Both the position numbers and the translations under genes were made by a program. Shown in pieces: positions 1 through 11,700 of a stretch of 64,000 bases of DNA (its first letter is position 1; each line of letters starts with the position of its first letter). The stretch covers positions 77,001-141,000 of the forward strand of contig CAJNDS010000319.1 of assembly GCA_905221605.1 (NCBI GenBank), in the 5' to 3' direction. Source of the DNA: Symbiodinium natans. Its lineage: Eukaryota; Sar; Dinophyceae; Suessiales; Symbiodiniaceae. The notes below the pieces were generated by a model, which saw nothing but the letters and a program-made list of their open reading frames with translations, was not told the DNA's origin and made no database searches.

Positions 1-534
1 GACCCGTAGTTGTTGAGATTGGGACGCTCTGCTGGATGGTAAACATAAGCGTGGATTGAAGTTGCAAGTCGAAACATTCACCCAAAGCGGTTGCGGCACT
101 CGGCACAAGGATGCAATGTTCGGATATTGCTGTCTCTGGTGGTGTGGCAAGATGCATGGCGGTAGCATCTTCCAGCGGGCGTGACAACCACCCTGTTTGG
201 CACAGTGGCAGTTAATTCCCCCCCCCCCCTCCTGCCCCCTAAACTCCCTACGATCATCCCCTCTTTTTGCAGAAGCCCTCTTTCCGTCTTTCCTGCTGGG
301 GCCGGCCCGGCTGCCGAGGCGGCGCGCGCAAGCATTTACAATTACAAAAGTTCACAAAGTCTTCGCTGCTGGGCCAAACAACCACAAATCCCGCGCGGAC
401 CTGCGCGGACCCCTGGTTTTGTCGGGAATTTAGCTCCAGGCACCAAGCGCGGACCATAAAAAACCTCGACAAAACAAGCGCGGACCTCCGTCCGGGCTTT
501 TCGGAATTACAAAGGTTAACAAAGAACCACGTAC
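1..534. other. Non-coding flank with short duplicated blocks
   Basis: No recognisable gene. A C-rich run lies at about 220-240. Two diverged copies of an 'attacaaaagttcacaaag'-type block with GCGCGGAC motifs lie near 340-400 and 475-530. Short open frames exist on both strands, but they lack any recognisable motif and read through low-complexity sequence. Confidence 0.5.
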
Positions 535-1200
535 TGCTGACAATGGAACAGAGACCTTGCATAGCCTAGCATACTGTTTGCAAAGAAGACTTAGCCTGCA
601 TCGCTGTTACACGTATTGTATACCGCCAGGCTAAGCCACTGTATGGGGGGAAAGGGGTTTCAAGCCAGCGAGCTTTCAGATGTTTTGAGCCTCCAGAACC
701 TGCTCTGGAACCTGCTCCGGAACCCGCTCCGGAACCCGCTCCGCTCCGGAACCCGCTCCGGAACCCGCTCTGGAACCTGCTCGGCTGCTCGGAACCCGCT
801 CCGAAACCGCTCCGGAACCTGCTCCGGAACCTGCTCCGGAACCCGCTCCAGTAGTCAATAAGGGCTGGAGACTCCATCGCATCGCTGTTGGGGAAAAACA
901 CCACAAATCCCCTGCTGAGAATGGAACAGAGACCTTGCATGCATCGCTGTTACACGTATTGTACACCGCCAGGCTAAGCCACTGTATGGGGGGAAAGGGG
1001 TTTCAAGCCAGCGAGCTTTCAGATGTTTTGAGCCTCCAGAACCTGCTCCGGAACCCGCTCCGGAAACCGCTCCGGAACCCGCTCCGGAACCCGCTCTGGA
1101 ACCGCTCGGAACCCGCTCCGAAACCGCTCCGGAACCCGCTCCGGAACCTGCTCCGGAACCCGCTCCAGTAGTCAAGGGCTGGAGACCCCATCGCTTCGCT
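535..1200. repeat. Duplicated block with GGAACCCGCTCC minisatellite
   Basis: Two copies of a block of roughly 300 bases lie in direct orientation (about 535-865 and 910-1185). Each starts with a segment containing 'atggaacagagaccttgcat'. Each then has a shared unit with 'gccaggctaagccactgtat' and ends in a tandem run of a 12-base unit, GGAACCCGCTCC and variants (about 700-850 and 1040-1170). The run encodes Arg/Ser/Gly or Pro/Leu/Arg repeats in several frames. I read these as repeat artefacts, not proteins. Confidence 0.8.
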
Positions 1201-1218
1201 GTTGGAGAACCAGTCCGT

Positions 1219-2300
1219 AAGTGGCTTTTATGGCAGGCCCTAGAAACTGGAAGGCACTTCGGACGGACCGTGAAGCCCAGGCCCTACTGAAACTTCGCGA
1301 CTCACCATGTGAAGCTATTACAAAGCCTGCCAAGCAGGTTAGCTGACCCAAACTACCTCTTGGAAGTTGCAGCGATCCGGATTACTGGATGGGGGCCCTT
1401 TTGTTGGCATTTGAGGCTCACCAAAAGGGGCCCCCTGGGCGCGCAGCTGGTCTGCCCACAGTGTTGGGGTTTCCTGAGACGGAGAAGCGTATTACTGATC
1501 TCCAGGTCAACGTGCCCTCGGCGGCCATCGTAGCATTGTTGGCGGGACGTGCATATCGAACGCCCACCTGCCCCCACACGGCATACGAGAGAAACCAGGA
1601 TGGAGTGGACGAGTCACGCTTTGAGCGAGTGGGTGGCTTCCGCCCGGCGAACTAGTCTCGAAGCTGCCCGAAAGGAGCAAACGCCCGCCATCAATGCTTT
1701 CGTGAGAATCAACTTGGAGGGATCGCACGCGCTGGGGCAGCGTCAATACTGCGTGTTCCAGCCAGACGCACCTCCCAGATGCCATATGGCAGGCCCTCTC
1801 AGCCTCGGTGGCCAGCCAAGCTCTGGAGCACTTCTGGTCGATTTACAACCTAGAGTGGCCTGATGTCACGTCTCGAGTGGTTGCTTCCTTCCGAGGGTCC
1901 TCCCGTTAGAAGAGCTTCTTTCAGTGCCATATGTCACGGAGCCCTCCGTGGCGGCACTGCTAGTTGTACACAGCAGCTCCTCGGAGGCTGACGAAGCCTC
2001 GCCATCGGCTCTTGCCTCTGCCTGCTCTGAGGCGGAAGAGGTGGAGCCGCAAGTGCAAAATTGGCGTTTTTCGGAGCTACATTCGACGAACTTGGCGGCC
2101 TACGAGAAGTGGATGTATGCATCCCTTTTCGGCTCCCGGCTCTGGCAGATGCCCATTGGAACAAGCTGATTGCGTCACCGACTCTGCGTGGGCCCAACCG
2201 CGCGTCCTGAGTGGTATGATGCTGCCACGGCGCACTGGGCCGCCCTCAAGGGCCTTGCACGTGCAAAGCACCCTACCAAGCAACAACTCAACAGCCCCTT
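1219..2300 (+). pseudogene. Decayed copy of the unknown gene found at 40669-42897
   Basis: Conceptual translation in shifting frames matches the C-terminal two thirds of the 742-codon frame on the minus strand at 40669-42897. It starts with a stretch resembling LWQALETGRHFG (1221 on; MWRALAAGHHFG in the other copy). It continues with GALLLAFEAHQKGP, ITDLQVNVP and LAGRAYR (1390-1560), then EHFWSIYNLEWPD (about 1825-1865) and EWYDAATAHWAALKGL (about 2210-2260). The best 60-residue stretch is roughly two thirds identical by eye. Several frame changes and stops separate the blocks, so this is a dead copy. The function of the family is unknown. The match shows that the gene belongs to a dispersed sequence family in this genome. 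Confidence 0.85.
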
Positions 2301-3500
2301 CAAAATGTATTGCCACCGGGTTCCCACAATGCCTGAGCCCTCTGCACTCAAAGGGGTCTCGTCCTTTCCCTATTGGCACAAAGCCGATGGGAGGTCCAAT
2401 CCTGGCAAATCAAGACGGCTGCCAATACGCTGTGGGGTGCTGCCAAGACCAAGGTGGCGCAACTGGCTGGCGTGCCAATCCCCAAGGGTGTCCCCCCAAT
2501 ACGGGGCGGAGGAGGAAGAGCTATTGGAGCAGCCGAAAGCTGGGATACAAGCAACTGCCGGACCCCTCTGCGAACCCCACTGGAGCCAAATACTGGTCTG
2601 CAAGTCAGCTGTCGCGTGAAGAAGCAGGGTCTTCTAAACAAGGGTGGCGTCAGGAGGATGGCTGGGATGACCCTGGCAGTGAGCAAGTGGCAGGAATACC
2701 GGCTGTGAGTCTCGAGCGCCATGTCGTACCTGCTGCGGCAAGCATGCCACCTTTCTGCTCTGCACTTCCCTGCTGCAGTTCCCTCCGCTCTTGCGCAGCA
2801 GGCCTGTTTGGGTCATAGCGGGTTTAGCCAAGCGGAAAGCTTCAAGGGGTAAGCCCAATCTTCACAGTACACACTGGCGCGAAGCAGGTGGGGTTGGTGC
2901 TGCAGCAGGGCCAAGTGCGAGCCTGTGTACACCGAGAAGATCTCGAACAAGAACCCGATCCCCTGTGGCAGAGAGATCCTCCTCAGCGAAAGCCAGTGGA
3001 AGCGTTGCCAAGGCAAATGACTCAGGCACCGTGGCGATAGCCAAGGCCGGTACGGAGGCGACAGCGAGTGGGCCACCGGTCCTGCCAAAGTGTATGGGAG
3101 CGATTCCGGGAAAACCAGCCGGACCCCCACCACCGACACCGGCAAACCCGCCATGTATGGGGGGAGGAGGCAGACCCCCGCTGGCAGTGGGAGGGCCGCC
3201 GCCACCCACTCCGGTAAAAACTGCCAGTATGGTGCTGCAGCAAGGGATCTACACCGTGGTCTGGGATCCCAATACCAATGTTACCTGGATGTCCCTCGAT
3301 GCTTACCCGAAAGGAAGTGTGCCACATCAGGTTATGGTGCCACCGCAAGCACCGCGAGCGGCAAAAGGAGGGCCTAGCAGGCCAGGTGATGCGAGTACCC
3401 CGGCGGCATGGGACCAATTAGCCAATGTCTGTGCTTTCAACTCTAGTCTTCCATGCCCGTTGGAGCCAAAAGGGCGACCGTGGGCTGCTTAAAAGTGATT
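2301..3500 (+). pseudogene. Possible continuation of the decayed copy; proline-rich open frame
   Basis: Open frames run on after the preceding homology: about 2301-2708, then 2791-3492. The second encodes 233 codons rich in Pro, Gly, Ala and Ser, with two PPPPTP motifs. It begins at TTG rather than ATG. No family is recognised. It may be the downstream part of the same ancestral gene, whose other copy diverges at this point. Confidence 0.35.
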
Positions 3501-3554
3501 GCACAACTGCGCGCCAAGATAAAACCAAATACTGTGACCTCCCAATGGAGGGTT

Positions 3555-3865
3555 TTCCACAAGTGCCACGGAGCCCTCCGCGGCGGCATACAGCGAACAA
3601 CACCTCAATGTCCATGGCAACTCCTCCGAAGACATCCGGCCAACGCCCCTTGCTCTGGCACCAGGCGCTGGGCTACGGTGCACTGGGCCGCTAGCAAGGC
3701 TTGCCTACTCGAGGCTCCCTATAAAACCAAGCTTACTAGCCTTTGGTTCAAGATGTACGGTCACCGAAATCCCACAGCTAGAGCCCTCTGCTCTTAAAGC
3801 GGTGACGTCCTGCCCTTACAGGCATAAGGATGAGGGAGCAATTCAGTACGAGCAAATAATGCAGC
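3555..3865 (+). repeat. Partial second copy of the 1925-2390 segment
   Basis: The stretch beginning with 'gccacggagccctcc' at about 3565 resembles 1930 on. A later part (about 3680-3830, 'gcactgggccgc' through a block ending in 'gccctctgc') resembles 2230-2350. The order is the same in both. This indicates an internal tandem duplication of about 1.5 kb in the decayed gene copy. Confidence 0.55.
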
Positions 3866-3954
3866 CCTTAAAACGCTGGCACTCGTCAGTGCTTCCTCCT
3901 AAGGCACCATGCCTTGTTGGGGAACAGAACCTGTCAAGAGTGATGGAATTGGTA

Positions 3955-4115
3955 GCCCTTGGCTACTCTGGGATAGCCCCACTGGCTGATCACCATGGGG
4001 TAAGAACATTCCATACGGCGAACACCGTGCGCCTCTACGCTGCATTGTGCAGGGGGCTGTGTCCCCTTAAGACCCCACTGGCTGATCACCATGGGGCAAA
4101 CTGGCCTGCCCTCCC
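3955..4115. repeat. Short repeats containing CACTGGCTGATCACCATGGGG
   Basis: Copies of the motif 'cactggctgatcaccatggg' occur at about 3979 and 4077. A related copy follows element 1 at 15005-15045, preceded by the same 'ggctactc..ggatagcccc' context. The retroelement therefore landed inside a small tandem repeat, and the third copy is now split off by the insertion. Confidence 0.7.
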
Positions 4116-4198
4116 TGTGGGAGTGGGAGGGGTCGGCACTGGTGGTTTACCGCATGTCTGGGTTATGACAATAGTCGAACATCGACCGCTGCGGTAGC

Positions 4199-4203
4199 CT
4201 TTG
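4199..4203. repeat. Target-site duplication CTTTG (left) of element 1
   Basis: CTTTG directly precedes the left LTR and recurs immediately after the right LTR at 15001-15005. It is a perfect 5-bp duplication, as expected for Ty1/copia integration. Confidence 0.95.
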
Positions 4204-4403
4204 TGTTGAAAAACGTGGTAAACATCATGGCTCACTTTTCCTACCACGCTCTAAAGGCAAAACAACTTTTCTCGCTTTCGACTCTTGAGCCTAAGCCTCC
4301 GGTGTCAAACTCGTTCTGCTCAGACTCAACATGCCTTAGGGCATTTGGTGTCTTTCCTACTGCACCCATTCACTGTACCTGGATACATGCTGTACACTTA
4401 ACA
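4204..4403 (-). repeat. 3' LTR of element 1
   Basis: 200-bp terminal repeat, TGTTGAAAA...ACACTTAACA on the plus strand, identical to 14801-15000. TGTT and AACA form the short terminal inverted repeat typical of LTRs. A plus-strand open frame of about 76 codons runs through both copies, but it is only the antisense of the LTR. Confidence 0.97.
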
Positions 4404-4413
4404 CCCCGCCTCG
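4404..4413 (-). promoter_or_regulatory. Polypurine tract of element 1
   Basis: On the element's sense strand the bases next to the 3' LTR read GAGGCGGGG. This purine tract sits where plus-strand DNA synthesis is primed. Elements 2 and 3 have GGCGGGG and GCGGGGGG at the same position. Confidence 0.7.
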
Positions 4414-4987
4414 GAACAGATCGAAGGCTTTAGGGCGTTCTCTTTCCTGCAGTGATTCTCACTGCTGTGCCAAAAGACGAAGAGCTGTTTCGGACTTCAA
4501 GTGTACTGAACTGGGGACATTCGTCTCCTCTGGTCCAAGGTCTTTTACCCAGTTCTTTCTGCTTTGTTTCTTGAAACATGCATAAACTCCTAACCTCGAA
4601 TTTCTAGTTACACGGGCTTGTCTTAGAGTCCTCATCTTGTGAGTCTCAGCCCTGTGGCCAGCCTATGGCTCTTGTGTGGTCTTCTCTTTTACCTAACCAT
4701 CTTCTTTCTTCAACTGTTCTTGCCTCTACCTGGCTGCACCTTACACTCCTAGTCCTGCTTCGTGAAACTCTTCGTGAAACTACTTTCTTCTTGGTGAAAC
4801 TCGTGTGAATATCACAAGGCGTATTGGGGTCCTTGCTTATTCAAAAACATTCGTTGTACCTACTTTGTACTTCGTGCAATGTTCGGGGTGCTCGAACTTC
4901 TATGTACACAGCTTCAGAAAATCTATACATGCTTCACGCTGCGTTCAGTCGTCACCCTTCTCGGTGCTTCTTGCTGGCTTCTTCTTC
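4414..4987 (-). other. 3' untranslated region of element 1
   Basis: About 570 bases between the last open frame and the purine tract. The sequence is T- and C-rich on the plus strand, with a short internal repeat of 'cttcgtgaaactc' near 4757-4800. No gene seen. Confidence 0.6.
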
Positions 4988-5749
4988 TTACCAGCCTTTC
5001 TTGCCACCACCACCATACTTCCATTTCCCTTTTCCTTGGTACTTCCCTTTCGGGGCGTAGTGGTAGTAGGCGTAGTCTGCGTCCCAGTAGTTCTGGCTCC
5101 AACCGTCGTCGGCGTACCAGTCCTGCTGCTGGTGCCAACTTTCTTGCTGCCAGTCTTCTTGCTCTCGACTTCTTCTTCCTCGCTTTCCTTCTTGCTGCAC
5201 CTCAGGCTCATCTCTCTCTCTTCTTATTTCTGTGGGGCTCTCCCACCTTCCTGTCTTCTTGAAGTGCTTGGTCACGAGGTTCCAGTCTTCGGCACCTTTG
5301 ATCTGCGCTCCTTTCACCTGCGCTGATCCTTTCTGATCGAGCCGAACTGCTCGATACTCATTCGTGTCTTTGCAATACTCCCAGATCCAACCACAATCTG
5401 TGAACGTCACAACATTCCATTTGCCCTTTGTGTTCTTGCTACCTTTCTCTCCTCTCTTCGGTTGTTCTTGGGGCTGCTCTTCTTCTTCCTCTCTTCTTTC
5501 TTCTGTTCCTGCTGCTCCTCCTTCTTCTTTTCCTTCTTCGCTCGACTCTGCAAAGTCAGGCGGTGGCTTGTATCCTTTCTTTGTCCACCAGTTTGGATCA
5601 TACCACTGGCCTTTGATCCTGACCCACAATGCTCCTTTGTGGATCTGCCACACATTGCCTTCTGCATCCTTCTTTCCTTCTTCTCCTAGTGTGGGCTTTT
5701 CATCTTCAGATCCTGAATCTTCAACTTCAACGACTTCAATCTCCTTCAT
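4988..5749 (-). CDS. C-terminal tail of element 1 polyprotein in a shifted frame (W/G/Y-rich)
   Basis: 253 codons overlapping the end of the main frame by 14 bases and displaced by +1. The protein is acidic and lysine-rich. It has two tryptophan-rich stretches (VWQIHKGALWVRIKGQWYD and WNVVTFTDCGWIWEYC) and ends in Gln/Trp/Tyr and then Gly/Lys repeats, a low-complexity tail reminiscent of RNA-binding segments. Upstream of its ATG the same frame stays open for about 12 more codons and keeps the charged coiled-coil character of the main frame (AEIQAEKEREG). The two frames were therefore very likely once continuous, separated now by a small indel near 5780-5795 or joined by +1 frameshifting. No known family recognised. 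Confidence 0.6.
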   Translation of the reverse strand: MKEIEVVEVEDSGSEDEKPTLGEEGKKDAEGNVWQIHKGALWVRIKGQWYDPNWWTKKGYKPPPDFAESSEEGKEEGGAAGTEERREEEEEQPQEQPKRGEKGSKNTKGKWNVVTFTDCGWIWEYCKDTNEYRAVRLDQKGSAQVKGAQIKGAEDWNLVTKHFKKTGRWESPTEIRRERDEPEVQQEGKRGRRSREQEDWQQESWHQQQDWYADDGWSQNYWDADYAYYHYAPKGKYQGKGKWKYGGGGKKGW

Positions 5750-8700
5750 TCCTTCTCGCTCCTTCTCTGCCTGAATTTCCGCCTGGCTCCTGTGCTTCCT
5801 TCAACTCCTTCTTTGCCTTCTCCTTCTCTGCTTTCGTCGCTTCTTGGGCTTCCTGCTCCTTTCTTCTCATCTCCTCATAGGCCTCTAACTTTGCTCTTTG
5901 CTTCCTCGCCTTCTCCTTCGCGATTGCCTCGTTCTTTTCATCCTCCTTCTCCTGTGCTTCCTTCTCCTCTTGTGCTTTCCTTTCCTGTGCTTCCTTCTCC
6001 TCTTGGGCCTTCCTTTCTTGTGCTTCCTTCTCTTCTTGTGCCTTCTTCTCCTGTGCTTCCTTCTCTTCCTGTGCTTTCCTTTCCTGTGCTTCCTTCTCCT
6101 GGGCGTCTTTCTCCTCCTGCGCCTTCTTTGCCTGCTCCTTTTGTCTCATTGCTTCGGCTTTCTTGTCTGTCTCCTCTTTCCTCCTTAGTCGTTCTGCTGC
6201 TTCAATCTTTTCCTCGTTGGCCTTCCTGATCTCTGCATTGATCCTGTCTTCCTCCTCTCTTCTTTGTTCTGCTGCTTCTAGCTCTTCTGCTTCTCTCTTT
6301 CTCTCCTCTGCTTCTTTCTTCATGTGCTTCGTGATCATGTCGTAGTCTTTCTTCAACTGCTCTCTCACCTCTTTGGCATCTTGCTTGTAAACTTCTTTCT
6401 GCTTCTCTAGATCTTCTTTCTCTTTCTCCAGAGCTTTCCTCTCTGCTTCGGCTTCACTGTACTTCGCAACCACCTTCGCCTTCAAAGCAAATGCTTGGTC
6501 ACGATCTTCTTCTGCTTCCTTCGCCTTTTCTTCTGCTTCTTCTCTCTTCAACTTTTCTTTCTCCAAGGCACGTTCTTGCTTCTCCATCTTCGCGATCAGC
6601 TCGTCGAACTTCTTCTTCACGGTCTCGTCGCCTTCGAGGACACCTTGCGAGCTCTTCTCTTTGTCTTCTTCTTCTTTCTTCCTTGTGACTTCACCTTCAG
6701 GCTTCTCTTCTTTGGGCTTCTCTTCTTTCTCACCCTTCTTCTCTTTCTTCTGGTTCACTGCCAAGTAGACAATGATCGTCACCAAAACAACAATCACAGC
6801 CATGCACACGGGCATCAACATCTCAAGCTCAGGCATGCTCGTGAAAACATGTGAAAACTTCATGCTGCTGTTGCTGCTGTGACCATGTAAAACTTCTTGT
6901 TCACCTTCTTGAAGTTCTTGAGGTGGCTCTTGAGCTGTAGAAAACGGACCAAACACAAAACTCATCAACTGCATGCAAAAATATCTTCGTGCTACAAAAT
7001 CTCCTTCTTGCTGACCTGCAGATTCAACTGCAAAACCAAAAGCTGACAATAACGTCAAACCAAGTCTGCTTCCGGATACCTTTGTCAATCCTCTGACTGT
7101 AGCTGTGCTCTCTGCGGCCATTCGTTCTTCACGACCGATTGCTTCTCGATCATCATGAACTTGAAGGATGTTCAAAAGTAGCTTCATTCTCGATGCGTTG
7201 AGGGGCTTGGTCCCTAAGTCGGCAGGGTTGAAAACAGTGCTCACTGCCTTCACGCTGCATAGGCCGTTTCTGGTAACTTCTTGCAACCAGAGCATTCTCG
7301 TTGCTAAGTGCTTGATACGACCAACACCTTGCCGGTGCACAATGCCACGCGCTGCACTGCTGTCTGTGTACGCCTTCATTCGCGCTGCTTTGCCAGAAAG
7401 GAACTCTACGGCTTCTCGAATGCCAATTCCTTCTGCGACAGCACCAGTGAGTGCGTAGTACTCGGACTCGCCACTGGAAAGTGCCACAGTTTTCTGCGTT
7501 CTTGAGTAAGAAAACGCATACTGGCCGTCCAGGAAGATGACTCCTCCTGATACAGATTTCCGGCTGCTCTTGTTGCCGGCCCAGTCGGCGTCAGAAAATA
7601 CTTCGACCAGGTGACTGCCACTCTCGATGCTCTTCTCGTTCTCATTCTCGGAATCTTGCTCCAACTTCTTGCTTCTTTGCAAGGTTGCCGTTCCAGGTCT
7701 CCCTGCTGTGTAGCAAACCGCATAGCCTGCAGTCTTCTTCAGATACAACGCGCAATGCTCGAGCTCTTTCTGCTTCTTCTGCGTAGGAGCCTTCATTCCA
7801 GTTGCCAAATTTCGGACTGCATACTGGATGTCAGGACGATCTTGGGCAAGATATAGCAGTATACCGACACAACTTCGGTACACATTCTTCTTGTTCTCGT
7901 CCAGCTCTTTTGTCTCATCGGTGTTCTGCACATTTCCTGCTGCAGGGGTAGCTTTCTCTCTTCTCGATCCAAGGCGTAGCTTTTCAAGGAGCTTGGTGAT
8001 ATACTTGGTGTCAGGGCGGACAAACAACTTTCCGTCTTCATAGCTATACCTTCTCTTGAGAAAACGCACAGACTGCTTGGAAAATCCATTGCGATAATCT
8101 TCTTCTGTCAGAAAAGGTCCTTCTACTTGTAGCTTCACCTTCTTCGCTAAAGCTTCGAGGACGGGCTTCACCACTGCTGCTTTTCCTGCTACTTGAAGGT
8201 CATCGACATGTACGATGCAAACGGATACGACCTTGCCGTTCTTGATCAAGCGAAACAACGCTGGATTTGCGACGCTTTTCTCATAGCCTTCTTGCTGCAA
8301 AAGTTCTGCGCAAAATTCGCTCCACAGAAGACTAGCATCTCTTTGTCCAGGAAGGACACGACCAAGACGCCAGCATTTGGCTTCCATTCCGTGTACTGCT
8401 TGACTTCCTTTTCCTCGTGGAATCTTGCAGTGTACAGGTCTCTTCTGGGGAACCTGCAAAAATGCATCTTTGATGTCAAGCGACCATCGATTTGCCAATG
8501 CCAAAATTGGAATCAGCTTCGTCAACGACGGAGAGGTAGCTGGGCTGAAAACATCTTCTCGCTTCGAGTTGTTATACTCTCTTGCTACCAGCCTTGCTCT
8601 TCTCTGCCAGCATCTTCGTGGCTTCAGGGCTTCATGAGGAACTTCTTGTTGCCCTTCAGGGATCTCGTTCTCACAGATGACGTTTTCTGACTCCCGAAAT

Positions 8701-11700
8701 CTCCAGTCGAAAACCAGCTTTGTTGTCAACCAAACAACTTCTTTGCTCTCTTCTTGCTCCATGGGCACCTCTTCTATGACACCCATCTTTGTCAATCTGG
8801 AAACTTCTTTTCCTGCTGCGGCATCGTCAAAGATCTCGAGGTCTTCTTCTGCGAGTTGAGGAGGTCCTGCTTCCTCTGAGAAGAAACTTTCTGGAAGGAC
8901 TTGAACTTCTTCTTGTTGCTCTTCATCGCTCCATTCATCTTCTGTCTCAGAGTCACCAGCTTCACTTCCTGCAAAGCAATCTTCTTCTTCGTCCGACCTT
9001 TCATCGTTGTCGGGCATTCTTTCTGCTCTCATCACCGAAGACGATGCTCCAGGTCCAAACCTGGGAAGCTCAACTCTTGTTCTTGGGATCTTGCTTGGTG
9101 AACCAACACATTCGAAGTCTGGTCTGCTTTCTCGATCCATCTTTGCTTCTTCAGGAACTTCTTCTCTTTCATCTTCATGCTCGGAAACCATATCTGCAAG
9201 AGGATCATGCTCATCATGGACAAGTTCAAATTCTTGAAGCAATTCCTCTGCATCTCTTCTTGCTTTCTCTTCATCACTTGTTGGAGGATCAGAGGCGGCT
9301 TCGTCTGCAACTTCATCTTCAAGGCTTTTTCGTTCTTCACCTGCTGCAACTGCTGGAAGAACAATTTGCGGAGAAACCAATCTTTTCTGAGGTAGTACTC
9401 GGCTGCCAAGTGTATTGTTCTTGATCGACCAAGTGAAAACGTTCACGCTGCTGATGGCCTTCGCGTCGTAAGCTTCACCAACTGGTCTCGCACTTCTTGA
9501 TGCGTGAATGCCATCGCTCTGGAAAGTAAGCCACATTCCAGATTCAGTCTTGCCGAGGAACACTCCGAACGTCCACAAACGGTCACCTTTGCGCTTCGGT
9601 CTCAAGCGTTTCACCATAATCGTGCTTGCAAATGGTACGAGTTCTCCTCGATACGGTTGGCCTGTCATGAACTCATACGGTGTCTTTCCTGTTGCTGAGG
9701 ACCGATGAAAACGGTTGAGTAGCCACGCAGAGTGTCGCATTGCCCACGACATCAGTGGGTGTTCATGGCTAAGAGGAAGTTCTGTCTTCACTCTGACCTC
9801 ATCCAGGATACAATTCGCATGCCTTCTGACTGTTTGGACTGCACGCTCGGCCAAACCATTGCTTTCGTGATCATGGGGTACGCTTGAAAGAAGTGTAGTG
9901 CTCAGGCCATGCGCTCCACGCATTTTCTGGAGTGCAATCTTTAAGCTTCTGCAAACACCTTCGTTGTCTGCCTTCACGTTGATTTCTGAGTATCCAAGCT
10001 GCAGTGTAGCTGTAGTCAACGCTTCAGTCATGTGCCTCAGCGCATCTGCGCCTCCTCTTCTTGCTACGGGCACGGCGACGAACCACTTGGACCATGCATC
10101 ATTCGCGATCAGCGTGACCATGGGCTGCGCCTCAGAGCTGCTCGTTGAGGTGTACGCAAAGTCGAAACAAAGTGTTGACTTGCTGCTCTCTTCAGCGGGG
10201 GAGCGAGTCAATTCGCTCTTCCGATGCTGATTTTCTTTCGCCCGAGTGGCGACGCAATGCTCACACCAGCCAGCAAATGGCAGGTGCGTCAGGTTGTGTA
10301 GCATCACTTCCTGCTCATTGGGGCGTTCTTCGCGCTTCCTCATCAGCGGCGCGACCTGCGCTTCATACTGCCTGCGCCCGAGGGCTAGGCTGTCTGCCGC
10401 TTCGCGCTCTTGAGCTGCGCGAGACAAGCGCTTCAGCATCTGCTCTTTGCTGCCACTGCTTGGTACTTCAAATTCGCGACAAAGTTGACGCAAAATCTGC
10501 ACGCTGCTATTCTTGTTGTACTCATAGCCATCGTAGGTGAACACAAGAGAATCTCGTTCAACTTCACCTCGAGGGGCTTCTTCCATCTGCACATCTTCTG
10601 GGAGGAAACTTTTCTTTTCTTCTTCAAGCTTCTGTCTCTTTGCCTCTTGCTCTTGTGCACTGCTTCTTCTATCTTCACGAACAGGTTCTTTGAGACGAAA
10701 TCTGGTCTGACCATACCACGGCAAAGCGAATGCTTCTTCAGGAGGTTCTGTGTCTCTGCTCCAATCATCTTCGTCTTCATACAAATTCGTGGCATAGACA
10801 CACTCGCCAATAGTGTATCTCCAGGACGTCAAATTCTCAATGTCCGTGGGCATTCCAGCTACGTTCTCAGGGTTGAACTTGTGAGTGCGCGGCGTGTTGT
10901 GGTACCGCACAAGTTCCGTACCAGCCTTCTCGATGCTCCAAGTGTCGCTGGTTCTTGCTTCTTGTTCTTGGCGTTCATCTTTCTTCAAGGGGATGCCCAA
11001 GACATTCAGCGGGATAACTCGTGACGACAATGCTGTCACCACTTCAAATTCCCCGCCTGCGCTGATATCCTCAAACGGGTCCATCTTCTGCGCATACTTC
11101 TTGCACACTTCAACGGCTTTCCATGTACCATCTTCTGTCTTGATCATCGTGCTTCTGTACGGAAAATCCTCCGTACGGTACATGTCCGTGGGATCTTTGT
11201 ACTTCGACTGCGCCGGGGAGTAGTGCACAACCACAATGCTGTCTGTATCATGCCAGCCAGGTTCTTGCTTTCTTGCTGCATCAGCTATGTGGGAGTTCAG
11301 CTGAATGACGGTGCGAACGTGTTCCTGCTCCAGGTTCACATAGGCTTCGCTCTCATACCTCTTTCCTGCTTGCAAATAAGCATAAGTAGCCAGCGAGTTC
11401 TTGTGGTAGTGAACAGGGATGTCTGACATTCCGTCTGACAACATCAAGCCATCATCCTTCTTGACAATCTCCCAGCCATTCTTGAGTAGCTTTCCGACTG
11501 CCAACAAAGGATTGACCACATTCGCAACGATGAAGCATTCTTGCATCTTGACTGCTTCTTGCTTCGAGCTGAACATAGTCAAGTTGATTGCTCTCTTTCC
11601 TTTTACAGGAATCTTTCTTCCTTGTGCGTCTCTAATGCCTGAATCGTTCTTCTTCTTCACAGGCACTCCCTCTTTGCCAAGCCACAGAGGAATGAGGCTG

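Noticed and set aside
4203-4433. Plus-strand frame of 76 codons, repeated at 14800-15033
   Set aside because: It is the antisense of the LTR of element 1; the identity of the two copies comes from the LTRs, not from a gene pair.
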